A stretch of DNA of 64,000 nt, taken from positions 1 through 64,000 of the forward strand of contig JAUJYZ010000220.1 in the NCBI GenBank assembly GCA_033675265.1. Direction: 5' to 3'. The notes under the pieces were generated by a model that did not search any database, was not told the DNA's origin, and worked only from the letters and a program-made list of their open reading frames with translations. This DNA is from Actinostola sp. cb2023. Taxonomy: Eukaryota > Cnidaria > Anthozoa > Actiniaria > Actinostolidae. Each line of letters starts with the position of its first letter. The stretch's first letter is position 1. The position numbers and the translations under genes are program-made. Of this stretch, positions 35,024 to 44,948 are shown piece after piece.

Positions 35024-36472
35024 ATGTCGGGGACGGTACGCAGCAGAAAGAGGGAAGCTCCTCAAGCTCAGGACCCTATCCCTGAGGACAAGAAAGTCAA
35101 AGTGGAAACGGTGTTGGACCAGCAACCCCTTCTCCAACACAGCGATCGTTTCAATGTGTTCAAGCAACTTCCCATCAACGCCGACGTCCGCAACAAAAAC
35201 CCGGTGATCATCGGCCCCACCGAAACAGGCAACCCTGTGGTCTTTGTGGTGGACCAGACTCCTGACTTCATCGACCTGTCGACCGCCAAAGTCACCTTCC
35301 GTGTGAAAGTGCTCCATGGCGACAATTCAGTCATCGCGCACGGTGAGCATTTGTACCCCGTCAACAACATCGGGTGCAGCGTGTTCTCTCAAGTGAAGTG
35401 CATCATGAACAACGAGACCCTCTCTCTGTCGGCTGAGCAGACCGGTCACCTGGCGTACATGCAGAGAATGGTGTTTGAAGACAAGAACAACGCCGACAAC
35501 CTAACCGTGGAAGGTTTTGTCAAGGACACTCCGTTCCGTCTAAACGATGTGGCCGTGTTGAACAAAGGAGCCGTCGAGAGAAGAAAGTGGTTCATGGCCG
35601 GCAATGAACCTTGGCCCCGTCCCGAGGCCCCCGCCGAAAATTACACTGGAACTCCTCATTTTGAAGTGCCTCTCTACAACCTGAGTGACTTTTTCGCCTG
35701 CCCCAGATACCTGGTGCCTGGTGAAAGCCTTCAACTGACCTTCCACAAAGCGCCCGACGCGCACTTCTTCACCGGAGACGCAACGTTCATTGCGCTCAAC
35801 CCCAAGTTTGAAATTGTGGACATGAGATTGCACTTCACCTACCTGGATGTGGCACCCAGCATCTTGGAAGGCATCTCTAGTCAGTTGTGGGACAACAACA
35901 AAGTGGCCATCTACCCCATCAAGACCCACCTCATCCAAACCTACCTCATCCCTGCAGGGACTCAGAGCTGGAACCTGTTTCAGAACAACACCCCCAACGT
36001 GGTGCTCTTTGCCATGGTGACCAGTGCCAATTTCAATGGATTGTTGACACGAAATGCCTACGATTACCAGTTGTTCGGTCTGCGAAACGTCAAACTGACC
36101 CAAGGGGCTCGAGAAATAGTGGGACCCCGTCTGGAATGGGACCACCTGGGTGACTGTGTGGCTCTCTACAACACCCTCTTTGACGTGTTGGGCCAAAGCC
36201 ATTCCGCTCACAACAAGTTGATACAAAGGAAAGAGTTCCGTGGAGGGTTTGGCATATTTGGTTGGAACCTCAACCCCGATGGGACGTTTCTCCCGTGGCA
36301 AGAAGTGACCGCCATCAACACAGGGCGAAGCGGCATCAACCTCAGTTTGAACTTCGCTGCTCCTCTGACTGCCAACATTCAACTGTTGTGTCTGGGCCAG
36401 TTTGAAAACGACGTAAACATAGACGGTGGACGTAACGTGACTCAGAAACAGCTTGTCACGAATTTAGGTTAA
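35024..36472 (+). CDS. Major capsid protein (double jelly-roll hexon), 3' end altered by insertion
   Basis: 482 residues in the current frame, starting at an excellent Kozak context (GCCACCATGT). A basic nuclear-type N-terminus (RSRKRE, DKKVK) precedes long beta-rich stretches characteristic of Maverick/adintovirus hexon-like proteins, e.g. VVDQTPDFIDLS, FEVPLYNLSDFFACPRYLVPGE and LFGLRNVKLTQGAREIVGP. It would form the icosahedral capsid. The LTR element starts at 36,454, so the last five codons come from the LTR. In the empty-site arrangement the frame would have stopped within three codons of the insertion, so almost the whole protein is unaffected. Confidence 0.88.
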   Translation: MSGTVRSRKREAPQAQDPIPEDKKVKVETVLDQQPLLQHSDRFNVFKQLPINADVRNKNPVIIGPTETGNPVVFVVDQTPDFIDLSTAKVTFRVKVLHGDNSVIAHGEHLYPVNNIGCSVFSQVKCIMNNETLSLSAEQTGHLAYMQRMVFEDKNNADNLTVEGFVKDTPFRLNDVAVLNKGAVERRKWFMAGNEPWPRPEAPAENYTGTPHFEVPLYNLSDFFACPRYLVPGESLQLTFHKAPDAHFFTGDATFIALNPKFEIVDMRLHFTYLDVAPSILEGISSQLWDNNKVAIYPIKTHLIQTYLIPAGTQSWNLFQNNTPNVVLFAMVTSANFNGLLTRNAYDYQLFGLRNVKLTQGAREIVGPRLEWDHLGDCVALYNTLFDVLGQSHSAHNKLIQRKEFRGGFGIFGWNLNPDGTFLPWQEVTAINTGRSGINLSLNFAAPLTANIQLLCLGQFENDVNIDGGRNVTQKQLVTNLG

Positions 36473-37297
36473 TTAATTTAGCTTCAATAGTAATGTGTTT
36501 ATTTAAGTAACATTCCACGATTGCACGATTGCACGAGAATATGTACGTAATTATTCGTAATGATTGTATTTTGTTAATGATAATAATACGCCTCGAAGCG
36601 GTTTTGGTAGTTGAGGGAAGACACGTTCGAAAGAACAAGGAGAGGACAAGTTCGCTTGAAGTGAAAGTAAATCTTACAAGAAGAGTAAGAAGTCATTGGA
36701 ACAGACTCACTCAGAGTCCCATGATAAGCAAAGAACTTGGAGAGTCATTGGAACAGACTCACTCAGAGTCCCATGAGTAAGGAGAGAATTCGCAGACGAA
36801 TCTTTGGAACACGAATTAAAGAAAGCTATAAACAGTGGAACAGAGTCAACACAAGTTCCTATACTGGTTGGAAGAGAAGTCAACCTCTAGAGCACGAGGT
36901 CGTGAATTCAGTGTACAAAGAATTGTGGACAACTGTGAGGTACTAGAGGTACTAGAGAACAATAAAGTCTATGTTAACTTCACTAAAGTTCACCACTTCA
37001 TTAAAGTCCACTGCAAAATCGCCTACGAACCAAAACAAAAGCCGCAAGAACATTAAGTATAAAACATTTGTATTTTTTGTGTAAAACGTATTTATATATC
37101 ATTTAGAACTACCTTAGAAATATCTGTAGAAATTACTTTAAACTGAATAATCTAGAATTAGTCTTGAGAAACATCAAGTTACAGTTATTGAAGGTAATTA
37201 AATGTGTTTGTCGTTATGTGTGCATAAGACTGTTCTATTACGGGGAAGACGTGAAGGACGGGAGCTGGGGTGTTGCCTGTCCGAAGGAATCGTGACA
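36454..37297 (+). repeat. 5' LTR
   Basis: Starts TGTCACGAATTTAGG and ends CGTGACA. A ~52-bp internal tandem duplication contains GTCATTGGAACAGACTCACT (about 36,692 and 36,744). A TATAAAACA word near 37,058-37,066 could be the promoter or a processing signal. Confidence 0.95.
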
Positions 37298-37303
37298 GAA
37301 TTT

Positions 37304-37321
37304 TGGTGTCAGAAGTGGGAT
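37304..37321 (+). other. Primer binding site (tRNA-Leu)
   Basis: TGGTGTCAGAAGTGGGAT, 6 bp after the LTR end, is complementary to the 3' end (with CCA) of a eukaryotic tRNA-Leu of the ...TCCCACTTCTGACA type. Confidence 0.8.
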
Positions 37322-37373
37322 AAGTCCCGGGCATCGCAGCGACCTTCACGTCAGACTATAGGAGAACAAGCTC

Positions 37374-40300
37374 ATGCAAATTCAACATCATTTTTCAGTG
37401 TTGTTGTTGAAAGTTGTCATAAGTATGAGTACGACTTATAGTACGTGGGTTTTAGAAGATTTAAGGGTGGAAGCGGATAGGAGGAATATTCGTTATAGTA
37501 GTAAGGATGGGGTAAAAACCCTGGCATCTAAGCTTCGTAGGACTGACAGACGTTCTACTGGGGGGTCTAGTACTGGAGAAGGTGAAAGTACGGAAGCAGA
37601 AAAGTTAGACATGGATGAAGAAAAAATGAATGGAATAAGTTTTGAACAAAAGATTCAGTTGTTAGAGTTGGAGAGAAAGATAAGACTGGAGGAAAGACAA
37701 GCTGAGAGAGAGACTGAAAAAATGAAACTTGAAGCTGAGAGAGAGGTTGGAAAAATTAAACTTGAAGCTGAGAGAGAAAAACGGGAGTCAGAAGAGAGAG
37801 TTGCACAATTAAAGTTAGAAGCAGAAAGAACGAGACAAGAAACAGAAAGACAGATAGAAAGAGATAGACGTGAGGCGGAAAGGGAGAGGAGAGATTTTGA
37901 ACGGGAGAGGGCTCGTGAAGAAGAAGGAAAGAAAACAAGTGCCACAGTTATACAAGAAAGGCCGAAATTTATTAAGATAAGAGAGATGAGAGAAAGTGAA
38001 GACATTGATGACTACTTTAGAATTTTCGAGATGACTGCGAAGGCACAATTTCTACCCGGAAAAGACTGGATCGGCAACCTGATACCCAAATTAACTGAAA
38101 AGGCCAAATCTGCATACTTGGAAATTCCAGAAACTATATGCCAGGATTATGATAAAAGTAAATCAGTTATCATCAAAGCATATCAATTAACCGCCGATCA
38201 CTATAGGTATAGGTTTCGCACCTCGGAGAAGAGAGTTGATGAGGATTTTGTTCAATGGGGTAACCGAACGAGAAGATATTTAAATCGTTGGATGGCGGTG
38301 GCCGAAGCTACAGATAACGTAGAGAAAATCCTAGAACAAATAATACTCGAAAGGCTTTTGGATGCTGTTGGCCCAGAATTGAGAACCTGGTTGAAGGATC
38401 AAAAGCTGGAAACTGCGGAGGAATTAGGAAATTTGGCTAATCTGCATGTTCAATCGAGGAAGGGACCAATGGTTGCTGGTAGGTATGTCTCTCAGTATAA
38501 GTATTCAAAACCAGGTGACTGGAGGAAACCGAATGAAAAGCCTGAGGAAACCACCACAAAACCGGATACGTTACAAAAACCGCAGTCTACTCCAAATACC
38601 AGCTCACCGACATCACCTCCCACTGGAAGGTCAACGAGGCCTCCTGTTAAGTGTTATAAATGTGGTAAAGAGGGACACATGTCTTTTAACTGCAATAGAG
38701 GTAGAGGTAGGCCCTCACAGGGTTATTTGTTATGTATGACGCCATTAACGTCAAATGCTTACCCTGAATCCCCAGGTTGCTACGTCAAGGGTAAAATTGA
38801 AGGAAAACCTGCCGTCATGCTCATAGATTCTGGCTGTACCAACACCCTCGTACACAAGAAGTTTCTCAATCACAAGAAATTGACTGGAAATAGGATCACA
38901 GTTCTAACAGCAACTGGAGAGCGAATCACGGTAACACTGGCTTTGTTGAGCTTCGAAAGTGAACAAGGTAGACATGAAGAGATTGTCGGGGTAACTGATA
39001 AACTCTCTGTTGTTGACTGTTTGCTTGGTCGTTCTTCCTACGGGAAAACTCTCGCCAAACAGAATATCTTGGATCAGTGGGAGAAGAATGTCCCCTCTGA
39101 TAGTAGTGGTAATAGAAGTGTCGAGGACGAAGCATTCGTGTTGACCAGACGACAAGCCCTAGAAATTGCACAACAAAGAGCAGATGATTTGATCGATCGT
39201 GAAAATGAACTTTCTCTGAAAAGTTTGGCAAAGCCTGATACTAAGAGCGAAGAACTCAAGGAAGGTGATTTAGCAGCTCTTTTTGAAGATGAAGGTAAGC
39301 CAGATCTAACTAGTTGTGAAAGTTTTGGAAAAGAAACACCCGTAAGCGAAGTTCCCAGTAATATCTTAGATCGTACCAGAACTCAGCTAATTTCAGATCA
39401 AAAATCAGATGTGACCCTCGAGAAAGTGCGCAAACGAGCATTGGAAAAGGTACCTGAGAATGAAGATGGCTATTTTTTGGACCAAGAGCTACTTCTGCAT
39501 AGGAAAATCGTAAAAGATTTACCAGAAAGTATAAGATTTATGGATCGCATTGTTGTTCCAGAAGCATATAGAAACGAAATTTTGCGAGTTGCACACACCA
39601 TTCCGTTAGCAGGCCACATGGGAGTTAAGAAAACCACAGACCGGATTACAATGCATTTCTTTTGGCCGGGGGTAACGTTTGATATTAAGAAATATTGTGC
39701 AACCTGCCCACAATGTCAACTTGTTGCCAGAAAGTTAAAGTCCAATAGAGCACCTTTGAAGCCAACTGAAATTATTACTGAACCATTCAAGAAAGTAGCT
39801 ATTGACCTGGTAGGGGAATTGCCAAAATCAGCTACAGGATTTAAGTACATCCTCACAATAGTGGATTATGCCACAAAATACCCAGAGGCAATACCACTCA
39901 GAACAACTAGTAGTAAAGTGATTGCTGATGCACTAATCCAGTTCTTTTCCCGGGTGGGCATTCCTGAGGAATTAGTCTCGGATCAGGGATCCAACTTCAT
40001 CGGAAAGTGAATGACAGAGTTGTATGAAAATCTCGGAATTACAAAGATTAAGACATCGGTTTATCACCCCGAAGGGAACGGTCTGGTTGAACGATTCCAT
40101 AGTACCCTCAAAGCAATGCTTAAGAAGTTTGTCGGGGAATGTGTGAATACATGGGACAAATATTTACCATACTTGCTTTTTGCCTATAGAGAAGTTCCGT
40201 CAGAATCTATTGGATACTCACCGTTTGAGCTATTGTATGGCCACACAATAAGAGGTCCATTGTCTGTTATAAAAGAAGCGTGGTTTGAAAAACGACCTGA

Positions 40301-40835
40301 CAGAAGCAATATGACAAGCTATGTCCTTGAAATGAGGAAGAAACTCTCTACCATGCAACAAGTTGTACAGAAGAATCTCGACAAAGCGCAAGACAAGCAA
40401 AAACAAATATATGATGCCCACAGTTCTAGAAGAAAATTTGATGTTGGAGACAAAGCTTTGGTGTTACTACCCACACCTGGTAGCAAGCTGGAAGTGAAGG
40501 GGCAAGGGGCCATTCTTAGTCAAAGGGATGGAAATGGTGACGAAAGACCAGTAGCTTATGCTAGCAGAAAATTACAACCACGCGAAGAAAGACTATCGAC
40601 GACGGAGAAAGAATGTTTAAGCATTGTATGGGCCGTCGACACCTTTCTCTATTTTTTATATGGTAGAAAATTTACTTTGCAGACGGATCACAACCCGTTA
40701 GTGTGGCTCAACCAAGTCAGGGAGAAAAGTCAGAAATTACTGCGTTGGAGCATCACCTTACAGGAATATGAGATGGTAATCGAGCACAAACCAGGGAAAA
40801 AGAACGTGAACGTAGACGCGTTGAGTAGAGAGTAA
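37374..40835 (+). pseudogene. Gag-pol: Gag, protease, integrase, RNase H; in-frame stop; no RT
   Basis: A likely start is ATG 37,425 (MSTTYSTWVLEDLR, SAP-like). Then come a charged coiled coil (about 37,640-37,940), a SCAN-like capsid region (IDDYFRIFEMTAKAQF to ...LQVSRKGP-type end), a zinc knuckle CYKCGKEGHMSFNC (38,651-38,692), a protease with VMLIDSGCTNTL, an integrase zinc motif (H-H...CATCPQC), and rve acids in AIDLVGEL, VSDQGSNF and, after the stop, VERFHSTL. TGA at 40,008-40,010 interrupts the frame. Right after the integrase C-terminal LPTPGSKLEVK the sequence changes to an RNase H end (VAYASRKLQ, TDHNPLVWL). RT was evidently deleted there. SCAN-like Gag with integrase upstream fits the Gmr1-like group. 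Confidence 0.88.
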
Positions 40836-41075
40836 AGTTAGTGAAGATATTTTTGTCTAAAGATGCAGGGAGGACTGAATGCATAATGTTAGAATGAGTC
40901 GGAGAAGTTAAAAAAAAAAAGAAGAAAAAAAAAAAGAAAAAAGTATGTTTGAAAAAAAAAAAAATTGCACGTTTGAAAAAACATGAGTGATAGTGAGTGG
41001 GTCATCTTCATTTTCCTTTCATTTCATTCCATTTCGCATCGTCCCGATTCAGAAATAGACTTTAAAGGGGGGAGG
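40836..41075 (+). other. Retrotransposon 3' untranslated region with purine tract
   Basis: Non-coding and A-rich around 40,908-40,970, ending in AAAGGGGGGAGG (about 41,064-41,075), the polypurine tract that primes plus-strand synthesis just before the 3' LTR. Confidence 0.75.
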
Positions 41076-41917
41076 TGTCACGAATTTAGGTTAATTAATT
41101 TAGCTTCAATAGTAATGTGTTTATTTAAGTAACATTCCACGATTGCACGATTGCACGAGAATATGTACGTAATTATTCGTAATGATTGTATTTTGTTAAT
41201 GATAATAATACGCCTCGAAGCGGTTTTGGTAGTTGAGGGAAGACACGTTCGAAAGAACAAGGAGAGGACAAGTTCGCTTGAAGTGAAAGTAAATCTTACA
41301 AGAAGAGTAAGAAGTCATTGGAACAGACTCACTCAGAGTCCCATGATAAGCAAAGAACTTGGAGAGTCATTGGAACAGACTCACTCAGAGTCCCATGAGT
41401 AAGGAGAGAATTCGCAGACGAATCTTTGGAACACGAATTAAAGAAAGCTATAAACAGTGGAACAGAGTCAACACAAGTTCCTATACTGGTTGGAAGAGAA
41501 GTCAACCTCTAGAGCACGAGGTCGTGAATTCAGTGTACAAAGAATTGTGGACAACTGTGAGGTACTAGAGGTACTAGAGAACAATAAAGTCTATGTTAAC
41601 TTCACTAAAGTTCACCACTTCATTAAAGTCCACTGCAAAATCGCCTACGAACCAAAACAAAAGCCGCAAGAACATTAAGTATAAAACATTTGTATTTTGT
41701 GTAAAACGTATTTATATATCATTTAGAACTACCTTAGAAATATCTGTAGAAATTACTTTAAACTGAATAATCTAGAATTAGTCTTGAGAAACATCAAGTT
41801 ACAGTTATTGAAGGTAATTAAATGTGTTTGTCGTTATGTGTGCATAAGACTGTTCTCTTACGGGGAAGACGTGAAGGACGGGAGCTGGGGTGTTGCCTGT
41901 CCGAAGGAATCGTGACA
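41076..41917 (+). repeat. 3' LTR
   Basis: Near-identical to the 5' LTR. It ends 13 bp before the protease ATG, so LTR promoter or polyadenylation signals now lie directly upstream of the late gene block. Confidence 0.95.
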
Positions 41918-41930
41918 CAGCTGTTCTAAG

Positions 41931-42551
41931 ATGGGAAAAAGAAAACTTGAAGAAGAAGAAGAAGGTTTTGGAGGATTGTCCACGGTCCAGATTGACAGCA
42001 TCGTGGACAAAGATGACACGTTGCGCGCACACTACCTGCGCACCCGGGCCGAAAATCAAATGCCAGGCGAGGTGGTCCGTTACCCTCAATTCATGATTGC
42101 CAACATCGAACCTCTGCCCAAAGCCGGTTCCCACTGGGTGGGCTTTCACTTTGTCAACGAGCACGAAGCTGAGTTCTTTGACAGTTACGGGAACCCTCCA
42201 CAGATGTACTCGTCGCGCTTTGTGAAAGTCTTGCGGGGCACCCGTCGCCAACCGCGTCGGGTAAGACACAACCCCCATGAGTTGCAGAGCGAGGACACTG
42301 AAGTGTGCGGTCACTGGTGTCTGTACTGGTGTTACCACCGCGCCCGCGGGATGACCACCTCGACCATGACTAAGGGGATGGTGGGGAACGATCTGCTGCA
42401 AAACGACGACCACGTGTGTCAGTTTGTGTGTCAGACCATGGTGCGTCCTTACACCTTTGCGCAAGCGCCACTAGGGCAAGTGTGTCAGAACAACACGTGT
42501 ATGAGAAAATGTGAAGTGAATAGAAAAAGGAGAAAAGCAATAAAACTATGA
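41931..42551 (+). CDS. Adenain-like cysteine protease
   Basis: 206 residues. The adenovirus-protease triad is visible: His in GSHWVGFHF, Asp in FFDSYGNPP, Cys in DTEVCGHWCLYW, in the family order. It has an acidic N-terminus and a basic, Cys-containing C-terminus (NTCMRKCEVNRKRRK). It would process capsid precursors during maturation. The start codon lies 3 bp after the original capsid-gene stop region; the retrotransposon now separates it from the capsid gene by 5.46 kb. The frame is intact, and the stop overlaps the ATPase start as ATGA. Confidence 0.93.
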   Translation: MGKRKLEEEEEGFGGLSTVQIDSIVDKDDTLRAHYLRTRAENQMPGEVVRYPQFMIANIEPLPKAGSHWVGFHFVNEHEAEFFDSYGNPPQMYSSRFVKVLRGTRRQPRRVRHNPHELQSEDTEVCGHWCLYWCYHRARGMTTSTMTKGMVGNDLLQNDDHVCQFVCQTMVRPYTFAQAPLGQVCQNNTCMRKCEVNRKRRKAIKL

Positions 42552-43261
42552 TACCACTCTGTGTTCGACTCATTTCACGCCATGAATTACAGACCCTTCC
42601 TTCCCAACTGATCCTCCCCGCCTCGATGAGAGTGGTGGGGCCTACCATGAGCGGGAAGACGCACTGGGTAAGGGCCATGCTCAAACAGCGCCACACGCTC
42701 TTCCACCCATCCCCCAAGAAAATCGTCTACTGCTATGGGAAATGGCAGCCCCTGTTTGACAAAATGAAGCGGGAAGATCCCCACATCGAGTTTCACGAAG
42801 GACTGCCCGACCATCCTAAAGAGTTACTCCCTCAAGGCGGGATGATCATTTTCGACGATTTGATGAGCAGTGCCAGCAACCACCCGGCCGTCACTGACTT
42901 GTTCACCAAAGGAGCCCACCACGATGGCATCTCCCCCGTTTCCATCGAGCAGAATCTCTTTCCCCACAGCCGTGCAGGCCACTCCAGAACCCAAAGGATC
43001 AACACTCAGTACGTGGTCATGTTCAAAAACCCGGCTGACACCGCCGGTCCGTCCACATTGGGACGCCAAGCTTTTGCGGGGAAAGCCAATTACGCCCGGT
43101 TTCTAGAAGCCTTCCACGACGCGACCTCTACCCCTCACGGGTACCTGTTTGTGGACTTCCGACCGGGTATAAACGACCGGCACCGACTGCGATCAAACAT
43201 TCTCGCTGAGGAGACCACCCCTTCCACAGTGTACACCCCCAAACGGAGTGGAACGCGATGA
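42548..43261 (+). CDS. DNA packaging ATPase (FtsK/HerA-type)
   Basis: 237 residues with Walker A GPTMSGKT (about residue 33) and Walker B GGMIIFDD (about residue 98). The length and compact P-loop arrangement match the A32-like ATPases of Mavericks and adintoviruses, which pump the genome into the capsid. It is translationally coupled to the protease (4-bp overlap). Its stop is directly followed, in the same frame, by an Arg-rich coding-like stretch. Confidence 0.92.
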   Translation: MIPLCVRLISRHELQTLPSQLILPASMRVVGPTMSGKTHWVRAMLKQRHTLFHPSPKKIVYCYGKWQPLFDKMKREDPHIEFHEGLPDHPKELLPQGGMIIFDDLMSSASNHPAVTDLFTKGAHHDGISPVSIEQNLFPHSRAGHSRTQRINTQYVVMFKNPADTAGPSTLGRQAFAGKANYARFLEAFHDATSTPHGYLFVDFRPGINDRHRLRSNILAEETTPSTVYTPKRSGTR

Positions 43262-43306
43262 CGTCGCAGCAGACGTAGACAGCGTGGACGGGGAAAGTGG
43301 AGTTCC

Positions 43307-43405
43307 ATGGTGTCTTCGTTGAGACGTTTGGCCAACGCTAGAGCCTTGGAGCAGCATCGAATGCGTCGACTTCGGCGAGGAGGGGTGTTCGGGCCCGTAA
43401 ACTAG
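43307..43405 (+). CDS. Arg-rich small peptide (32 aa)
   Basis: From ATG 43,307 (MVSSLRRLANARALEQHR). The same frame is open back to the ATPase stop and there encodes RRSRRRRQRGRGKWSS, so a readthrough or alternative start could give a longer basic tail. It resembles adenovirus pX-like core peptides in composition only. Confidence 0.4.
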   Translation: MVSSLRRLANARALEQHRMRRLRRGGVFGPVN

Positions 43406-43455
43406 TACAAACGACCAGGCAAGTGCATACAGAACCCCATTCACGGACCAGTCAT

Positions 43456-43650
43456 GGTGCGACGAACCCGACGCAGACAGCGTGGGGGGAAGGAGTATGA
43501 AGGAAATGAAAAAATGGAGGATCCCCAAACAATCAGGTGGAGGTCGGTTGACTGATGGAGACAAGACACGAATGAAACGTATGGCCCGAACCAAAGCCTT
43601 GGAAAATGTTCGCGTTGCGGAACCCCCTTCCCGGAAACATCGTAACCATT
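43456..43650 (+). pseudogene. Basic small protein with frame change at a G6 run
   Basis: Starts ATG 43,456 (MVRRTRRRQRGG). At the G run 43,486-43,491 the related reading moves to another frame (SMKEMKKWRIPKQSGGG, RMKRMARTKALENVR). The KWRIPKQSGG segment parallels PKWMVPKQFGG in the next gene, showing that the two are paralogues. The 3' limit is uncertain. Confidence 0.45.
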
Positions 43651-43687
43651 TAAACGGTCGGACGCAGACCCTCCCCTCACACCCGTC

Positions 43688-43963
43688 ATGGCACGACTAC
43701 GACGAGCACAGCGCGGAGGAAAGAAAAGAAAAGAGACTAAGAAGGAGGCGCTCCGAGCGCTGGTTCGCAAAGGGGTCGTTCCTAAATGGATGGTACCGAA
43801 GCAATTTGGTGGAAGACGCCGTCAGCGAGGGGGAAACTACTACCTGTCCATGTCTCGCCAACAATTGTCTATGTACGTTCCCCCCATTGCCACCTGGACG
43901 ATGAAGACGCACATGCCTGGCACGTACGTGCCAGGATTGGGACAGGCACTCGGTTTAAGATAA
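43688..43963 (+). CDS. Basic structural/core protein (91 aa)
   Basis: MARLRRAQRGGKKRKETKKE at the start, PKWMVPKQFGGRRRQRGG in the middle, then an aromatic, less charged C-terminus (YYLSMSRQQLSMYVPP, MPGTYVPGLGQ). The (A/V)RxRRxQRGG start is shared with neighbouring small genes. Probably virion DNA-associated, by composition and position. Confidence 0.6.
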   Translation: MARLRRAQRGGKKRKETKKEALRALVRKGVVPKWMVPKQFGGRRRQRGGNYYLSMSRQQLSMYVPPIATWTMKTHMPGTYVPGLGQALGLR

Positions 43964-43999
43964 AGGAGTGGTTTGGTGCGTGCCAGGGATCATATCGCC

Positions 44000-44221
44000 A
44001 TGGTGGTTCGCCGAGGAGGAACAGTTCAGAGCGGAGGAAGACGTCGACGCCGACGTCGCGTCAGACAAATAGGTATTGGACGGCGTCGACGGCGTTCCCA
44101 ACGCGAAGGCAAGTTTTTCCTCGTCGACAAAGACTGGTGGGAACGCTTGGGAAAGAACGCTGTCAACACAGCCACCACCGTGGGTACCTTTGGACTGGCC
44201 CCTCCTCCATTTAAGACTTGA
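44000..44221 (+). CDS. Arg-rich core-type protein (73 aa)
   Basis: ATG 44,000 in a good context (GCCATGG). An Arg tract (GGRRRRRRRV, GRRRRRSQREG) is followed by a hydrophobic/aromatic C-terminus (FFLVDKDWWERLGKNA, APPPFKT). A Gly/Arg head plus short tail is similar to adenovirus core proteins in composition. Confidence 0.6.
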   Translation: MVVRRGGTVQSGGRRRRRRRVRQIGIGRRRRRSQREGKFFLVDKDWWERLGKNAVNTATTVGTFGLAPPPFKT

Positions 44222-44249
44222 ACTCGCCTCCATTCCTATCATTGGACCC

Positions 44250-44477
44250 ATGGAGGGTTCACGTCTACAACTCTCTTTGAAAGCCCGACGCGTGCGCACG
44301 TTGGGTCGAACACTCCCCCGTCTCGTTTTGCCACAAGAAATTCGCGACCGCTTGCTTCATGCCGCACACCAGAAGGAGGAGGAAGAGAAGGCGCCGTCAG
44401 AGGGGTGGGGGACTGTGGGGTCGTGTCCTACGCTTCGGTCTCAAGTCGAGCCGAAGGGCCGGGAAACATCTTCGTGA
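44250..44477 (+). CDS. Small protein (75 aa), unrecognised
   Basis: MEGSRLQLSLKARRVRTLGR at the start; RTLPRLVLPQEIRDRLLHAA looks helical and is followed by a charged tail. It overlaps the next gene (44,359) in another frame. Real expression is uncertain. Confidence 0.4.
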   Translation: MEGSRLQLSLKARRVRTLGRTLPRLVLPQEIRDRLLHAAHQKEEEEKAPSEGWGTVGSCPTLRSQVEPKGRETSS

Positions 44478-44592
44478 CAACAAAGGACGTTACGCTAAAA
44501 AAGCGGCAAAAGCCGCGGCCAGCGGAGCCATCACGGGAGCTGTGGGGGCTGGCACCAGTCTGCTCATGGACAGTTTGTTGAACAGTGGATAA
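44359..44592 (+). CDS. Basic protein with C-terminal hydrophobic helix (77 aa)
   Basis: An Arg-rich start (HTRRRRKRRRRQRGGG), a Lys/Arg middle (GRYAKKAAKAAASG) and a small-residue hydrophobic helix (AITGAVGAGTSLLMDSLL). This layout is common among adenovirus/Maverick pVI-pX-like membrane-active or core peptides; the function is inferred. Confidence 0.55.
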   Translation: MPHTRRRRKRRRRQRGGGLWGRVLRFGLKSSRRAGKHLRDNKGRYAKKAAKAAASGAITGAVGAGTSLLMDSLLNSG

Positions 44593-44717
44593 CAGATAAA
44601 AGCCTTGTCAAGGTGGAGTGCAAGAATCATTGCACTCCTGTCATCGCCCTGGCAGGATCACGAAGAAGGAAACGACGAAAGACTAAACGCTTGCGGAGAA
44701 GATCTGCAGGGGTATAA
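44593..44717 (+). promoter_or_regulatory. Short gap with TATA-like word
   Basis: GGGGTATAAATGAAG (about 44,708-44,722) puts a TATAAA word right at the next ATG. A frame ending at 44,717 encodes SRRRKRRKTKRLRRRS but has no clear start codon. Confidence 0.3.
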
Positions 44718-44948
44718 ATGAAGAAGAGCGCTGAGCCGACACGACAGCTGTTGAGTCGACAATTTAAGTTTGGATTGGCCAAACCCTTGTACGGGAACAT
44801 CTTTCACCCTTTTCCCTTGTACAACCTTGAGCGTGGTAGTGCTGGTGTGAACCGGTCCGTGACAGTAGCTGGAAAAGAATTTTCGTTGGCCCCCTCTCAG
44901 CGGTTCAAGCGTACCTCTTTTCCCCGAAGACGTCGCCGAAAGAAATGA
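44718..44948 (+). CDS. Small basic-tailed protein (76 aa)
   Basis: MKKSAEPTRQLLSRQF to start, an aromatic/proline middle (NIFHPFPLYNLE), and a basic end (FPRRRRRKK). Its stop overlaps the next ATG (ATGA). A structural role is likely by context; no family recognised. Confidence 0.55.
   Translation: MKKSAEPTRQLLSRQFKFGLAKPLYGNIFHPFPLYNLERGSAGVNRSVTVAGKEFSLAPSQRFKRTSFPRRRRRKK

Larger units (their letters stand above)
36454..41917 (+). mobile_element. LTR retrotransposon, Gmr1-like Ty3/gypsy, RT-lacking
   Basis: LTRs of 844 and 842 bp begin TGTCACG and end GTGACA. They appear to differ by one substitution and a 2-bp T-run change, so insertion was recent. A 5-bp duplication, CAGCT, flanks the element (36,449-36,453; 41,918-41,922). 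There is a primer site matching tRNA-Leu, a purine tract, and a gag-pol frame. Pol order is protease, integrase, then RNase H; no reverse transcriptase domain is present. It sits in the same orientation as the capsid and protease genes. Confidence 0.95.

Noticed and set aside
35540..36382. 280-codon minus frame antisense to the capsid gene
   Set aside because: Antisense shadow; the plus frame has family features and the Kozak start.
36529..37056. Short frames repeated in both LTRs
   Set aside because: They lie inside the non-coding LTR and appear twice only because the LTR is duplicated.
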